Shown here: one piece after another, positions 14,105-16,821 of the stretch
How the letters are laid out: each line of letters begins with the position of its first letter
How positions within the stretch are numbered: position 1 is the first letter of the stretch
DNA from: an uncultured Spartobacteria bacterium
GTDB lineage: Bacteria; Verrucomicrobiota; Verrucomicrobiae; Chthoniobacterales; UBA6821
DNA length: 16,821 bases
Reading direction: 5' to 3'
NCBI GenBank assembly: GCA_903919105.1
Contig: CAIXGT010000206.1
Span: 1-16,821, forward strand
Translations under genes and position numbers: made by a program
Notes under the pieces: generated by a model
Databases searched by the model: none
Seen by the model: only the letters and a program-made list of their open reading frames with translations
Told to the model about the DNA's origin: nothing

Positions 14105-16501
14105 GACCTCGGCTCCCGCCGCTTCCCGAAGCCTGGCGACGATGCGTGTGACCGCCGCGTTCACCTCTTCCGTGGTCAAGGTTCTTTCGGGATGCAGGAA
14201 AGTCAAGGCGATCGCCAGAGATTTTTTGCCAAGCGGCACCTTGACTCCCTCGGGATCGCTGAAGACGTCAAAAGGGATGACTGAAGAAAAAAGTTCCTCC
14301 TTGGCTCCCAGCACAGCCTCTTCGACCGCCGCATAGGGAATGGCCGCCTCCATCAGGAGGGCAAGGTCGCGACGGATCGCCGGGAACTTGGGGAGGGAGC
14401 CATGCTTCTTCGGGTCCTTCGAGAACCCAATGCCGTTGGCTACCCGCAGTGCATTGAGGTCGAGCTCAGCCACAACGATCTGACCCTGATGCCCGCCGAC
14501 CATCACCTCCCGCGTGGCAGATGGTGAAAGAACGCCGAGAATCCCTATTGATTTGCCTGCGATCAAAAGCTCGAGAGCCAGCGGTAGAGAAGCATGGGTT
14601 GCAGCACGGAAGGTGATTGGTTCCAGACGCGTGCCGAGCAGTTGGATGAAGCCCTTGAGATCATAGAGATCCAGGGACCGCTCCCCTTCCGCTTTACTAC
14701 GCCAATTCTCCGGCGATGTGCGGCCCGTCATGACAAGACCGAGGTGCATCGACTCCTCGGGTTGCTCCTGCTGGTAGACTTTGCCGATCTCGAAGAGCCG
14801 TATCGAATCAGTTCCATGGCGCAGATTACGCGAAACGGCCTCCAGAAGTCCCGGTATCAAGCTGGCTCTAAGAGTCGAGTGCTCCTCACCCATCGGGTTG
14901 CGGACGGAAACGACTGCCCCAGATCTGCCGGGGGTCCCGGTGGCAAAGGCTGCCTGATCGCGGCTACCAGTGAGGGTTCCACTACGGGCTTCATGAAATC
15001 CTCCGCCAGAGAGACGGCGACGCAAACCACAGGCAAAATCGTAAGCCTTGTCGGCCTCGCTCGAGTGAGCAGGGATACCTGCACACTTTGCGGTGATGGA
15101 GTTGATCCCGTAGAGGCGAGCGACCTCCTCGATCAGATCGACCTCGCGGGTCAGATCATTCCGCCAGGAGGGAATCTCAAATCCCAGAGTAGCTTCACTG
15201 GTGATCTTTTTGAGCCCCAGCTTGGCAAGAAGTGAAGTAATCGCAGAATCATCCAGATCGACGCCGAGCAGTGAGCGAACACGATCACCGCGCAGGGCCA
15301 CCACGCGCATTGCTGGCAGCGATCCAATAGCAACAACCTCGGCAGAGGGAGTTCCTCCGGCTAGCTCAACAATAAGGGCTGCGGCACGGGCCGAAGCTGT
15401 CAGCACGCTCTGGGCATCGACTCCCCTCTCGAAGCGGTAACTGGAGTCGGTCGAGATTCCCAGCGCGCGGCTGGAACGCCGGATCACGGTCGCCTCGAAG
15501 AGGGCGCTCTCAAGCAGAATCGATGTGGTCGCTTCCGAGACTCCGCTCGCAACACCCCCGGTTATTCCTGCAATGGCCTGAGGTCCTTTGGCATCGGCGA
15601 TCACAAGATCGTTGGGGCAGAGCTTATGTTCCTTTCCATCTAGTGCTGCGAAGGCTTCCCCCTCGTTCGCAAAGCGGACGATCAGAGCCCCCTCGATTTT
15701 ACCGGCATCAAAGGCGTGCAGAGGCTGAGCCGTCTCGAACATCACGAAATTCGTGATATCCACGATGTTGTTAATGGAGCGGAGGCCGACGGACTCCAGA
15801 CGCTTGCGGAGCCACTCGGGGCTAGGCCCAACCTTCACCCCGTCGATGCGGCGTATGCTGTAGAAGGAAGCGGCCCCGGGGGTTGCAATCACGGCAACCA
15901 AAGCATCTTGCTTCGTTTCGGGAAGAGCCGGCTCCTTAGCAATCAGCTCACCACAGCCGAAGGCGGCTGCTTCGCGAGCCACTCCGAGATGGCCGAGCCA
16001 GTCGGGACGGTTGGGCGTGATCTCGATCTCGAAGACTTCCTCGGCAGGAAAAAGTTCGCTTAGGGGCGTTCCGATTAAGGTCTCCGAAGGCAGAATCAAT
16101 AATCCATCAGCTCCTTCGCCGAGGCCGAGTTCCTTGGAACTGCACATCATCCCCTCGCTCTCGACGCCGCGGAGCTTGCCCACCTTGATCTTGAAATCAC
16201 CGGGCATCACGGCGCCTGGTTGCGCGAGCGGCACCTTGTCACCGACCTTGTAATTCTTGGCTCCGCAGACGATCTGGCGCGGCGTGCCGCTGCCATCATC
16301 AACCTTGCAGACACTGAGTCGGTCGGCATTCGGGTGCTGGATTGACTCGAGGATCTGGGCGGCGACCACTTTCGGAATGGCGACGCCGGTCGACTCGATC
16401 GCGCCGACCTCGAGGCCCGCGTCGGTCAGAATACGAGCGATCTCGGCAACCGGTTTGTCGGTGAGGAGATAGTCCCGTAGCCAGGAAAGGGAGATCTTCA
16501 T
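14096..16501 (-). CDS. pheT: Phenylalanine-tRNA ligase beta subunit
   Basis: The beta subunit of cytosolic alpha2-beta2 phenylalanyl-tRNA synthetase, which charges tRNA-Phe. It has 801 residues (E. coli PheT 795). Domains in order: N-terminal KISLSWLRDYL; the EMAP-type tRNA-binding domain at about 40-150 (HPNADRLSVCKVD, GMMCSSKELGL); B3/B4 editing region at about 210-370 (INNIVDITNFVMFE, YRFERGVD); B5 domain at about 400-470 (RSLLGVDLDDSAI, EVDLIEEVARLYG); synthetase-like core at about 480-690; and the ferredoxin-like anticodon-binding domain at about 705-799 (FPAIRRDLALLM, LTFLHPERTLTTEEVNAA). All expected blocks are present. It starts 18 bp after the pheS stop, the usual pheST operon arrangement. 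Confidence 0.97.
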   Translation of the reverse strand: MKISLSWLRDYLLTDKPVAEIARILTDAGLEVGAIESTGVAIPKVVAAQILESIQHPNADRLSVCKVDDGSGTPRQIVCGAKNYKVGDKVPLAQPGAVMPGDFKIKVGKLRGVESEGMMCSSKELGLGEGADGLLILPSETLIGTPLSELFPAEEVFEIEITPNRPDWLGHLGVAREAAAFGCGELIAKEPALPETKQDALVAVIATPGAASFYSIRRIDGVKVGPSPEWLRKRLESVGLRSINNIVDITNFVMFETAQPLHAFDAGKIEGALIVRFANEGEAFAALDGKEHKLCPNDLVIADAKGPQAIAGITGGVASGVSEATTSILLESALFEATVIRRSSRALGISTDSSYRFERGVDAQSVLTASARAAALIVELAGGTPSAEVVAIGSLPAMRVVALRGDRVRSLLGVDLDDSAITSLLAKLGLKKITSEATLGFEIPSWRNDLTREVDLIEEVARLYGINSITAKCAGIPAHSSEADKAYDFACGLRRRLSGGGFHEARSGTLTGSRDQAAFATGTPGRSGAVVSVRNPMGEEHSTLRASLIPGLLEAVSRNLRHGTDSIRLFEIGKVYQQEQPEESMHLGLVMTGRTSPENWRSKAEGERSLDLYDLKGFIQLLGTRLEPITFRAATHASLPLALELLIAGKSIGILGVLSPSATREVMVGGHQGQIVVAELDLNALRVANGIGFSKDPKKHGSLPKFPAIRRDLALLMEAAIPYAAVEEAVLGAKEELFSSVIPFDVFSDPEGVKVPLGKKSLAIALTFLHPERTLTTEEVNAAVTRIVARLREAAGAEVRS

Positions 16502-16519
16502 AGGCGTTGCACCGTGAAT

Positions 16520-16821
16520 TTAGGCTGTGAATCGGGAAAGGAAGCGCAGGTCGTTCTCGGTCAGCATCCGTATGTCGGAGACGCCTGTGAGATTCATGGC
16601 GAGCCGGTCGAGACCGAAGCCGAAGGCAAAGCCGCTCACCTTCTCGGGATCATAGGCATTGTCGCCGCGCTTTTTGTTTACTTCCTCGAAGACGGCAGGG
16701 TCTACCATACCGCAGCCGGCAAGTTCCATCCACTTCCCGCCTAGGGCCTCGGTACGGAGATCGATCTCGTAGCTCGGCTCGGTGAAGGGGAAGAAATGAG
16801 GGCGAAAACGAACCTCGGTGC
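16520..16821 (-). CDS. pheS: Phenylalanine-tRNA ligase alpha subunit, C-terminal end (partial)
   Basis: The last 99 codons plus a TAA stop of the catalytic subunit; the rest lies beyond the window. The frame is open to the window edge. It shows the class II synthetase end of Phe[13 protein letters not shown] (motif 2 region and following strand), [20 protein letters not shown], and motif 3 [13 protein letters not shown], followed by the standard [16 protein letters not shown] ending that also shapes the active site. It is upstream of and co-directional with pheT. Confidence 0.96.
   Translation of the reverse strand, partial: TEVRFRPHFFPFTEPSYEIDLRTEALGGKWMELAGCGMVDPAVFEEVNKKRGDNAYDPEKVSGFAFGFGLDRLAMNLTGVSDIRMLTENDLRFLSRFTA

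Noticed and set aside
13758..14336. 192-codon plus-strand open frame between the rhamnosidase and pheT
   Set aside because: Nearly half lies antisense to pheT and the rest has no recognisable protein character.

Overview
The window reads as one contiguous piece of a moderately GC-rich bacterial chromosome. The best taxonomic fit is the Verrucomicrobiota or a relative within the Planctomycetota-Verrucomicrobiota-Chlamydiota group. This is an inference from gene content: the long (about 600-residue) inserted-domain form of IspG, a short 3D-domain lipoprotein, a RhaT/RhaA rhamnose locus with a lipoprotein GH78 rhamnosidase, and generally weak Shine-Dalgarno sequences. There is no sign of an insertion sequence, phage, CRISPR array, rRNA or tRNA gene.

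Layout, left to right. (1) 1-1026, minus: the N-terminal 342 codons of a conserved gene of unknown function, cut by the window edge. (2) 1312-1869, plus: a small 3D-domain (double-psi beta-barrel) lipoprotein. (3) 1881-5164, minus: rseP (site-2 protease) followed by ispG (isoprenoid synthesis), with ATGA-overlapping stop and start. (4) 5265-9189, minus: a three-gene sugar operon, transcribed as L-fucose/L-arabinose-isomerase-family enzyme, then rhaT (rhamnose/H+ symporter), then rhaA (rhamnose isomerase). (5) 9277-10170, plus: a divergent AraC-family regulator, separated from the operon by a short region with a perfect 16-bp palindrome. (6) 10179-10435, minus: a small membrane protein whose frame is broken. 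(7) 10469-13594, minus: a GH78 alpha-L-rhamnosidase lipoprotein interrupted by a single in-frame TAG. (8) 13595-14095: about 500 bp with no convincing gene but several inverted repeats. (9) 14096-16821, minus: pheT and the 3' end of pheS.

The central block (5.2-13.6 kb) makes sense as an L-rhamnose utilisation island. A lipid-anchored rhamnosidase would release rhamnose from plant or microbial glycans, RhaT would import it, RhaA would isomerise it, and the AraC protein would sense the sugar. The second isomerase-family enzyme is unexplained. No kinase or aldolase is present in the window, so the lower pathway must lie elsewhere. The flanks are housekeeping genes (rseP-ispG, pheST).

The most striking observations are two adjacent broken genes (amber codon in the rhamnosidase, -1 frameshift in the small membrane protein) between otherwise intact neighbours, and the extra isomerase in the rhamnose operon. 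I did not find a clearly new multi-gene system. All coordinates and motifs were read by eye; no searches were run.
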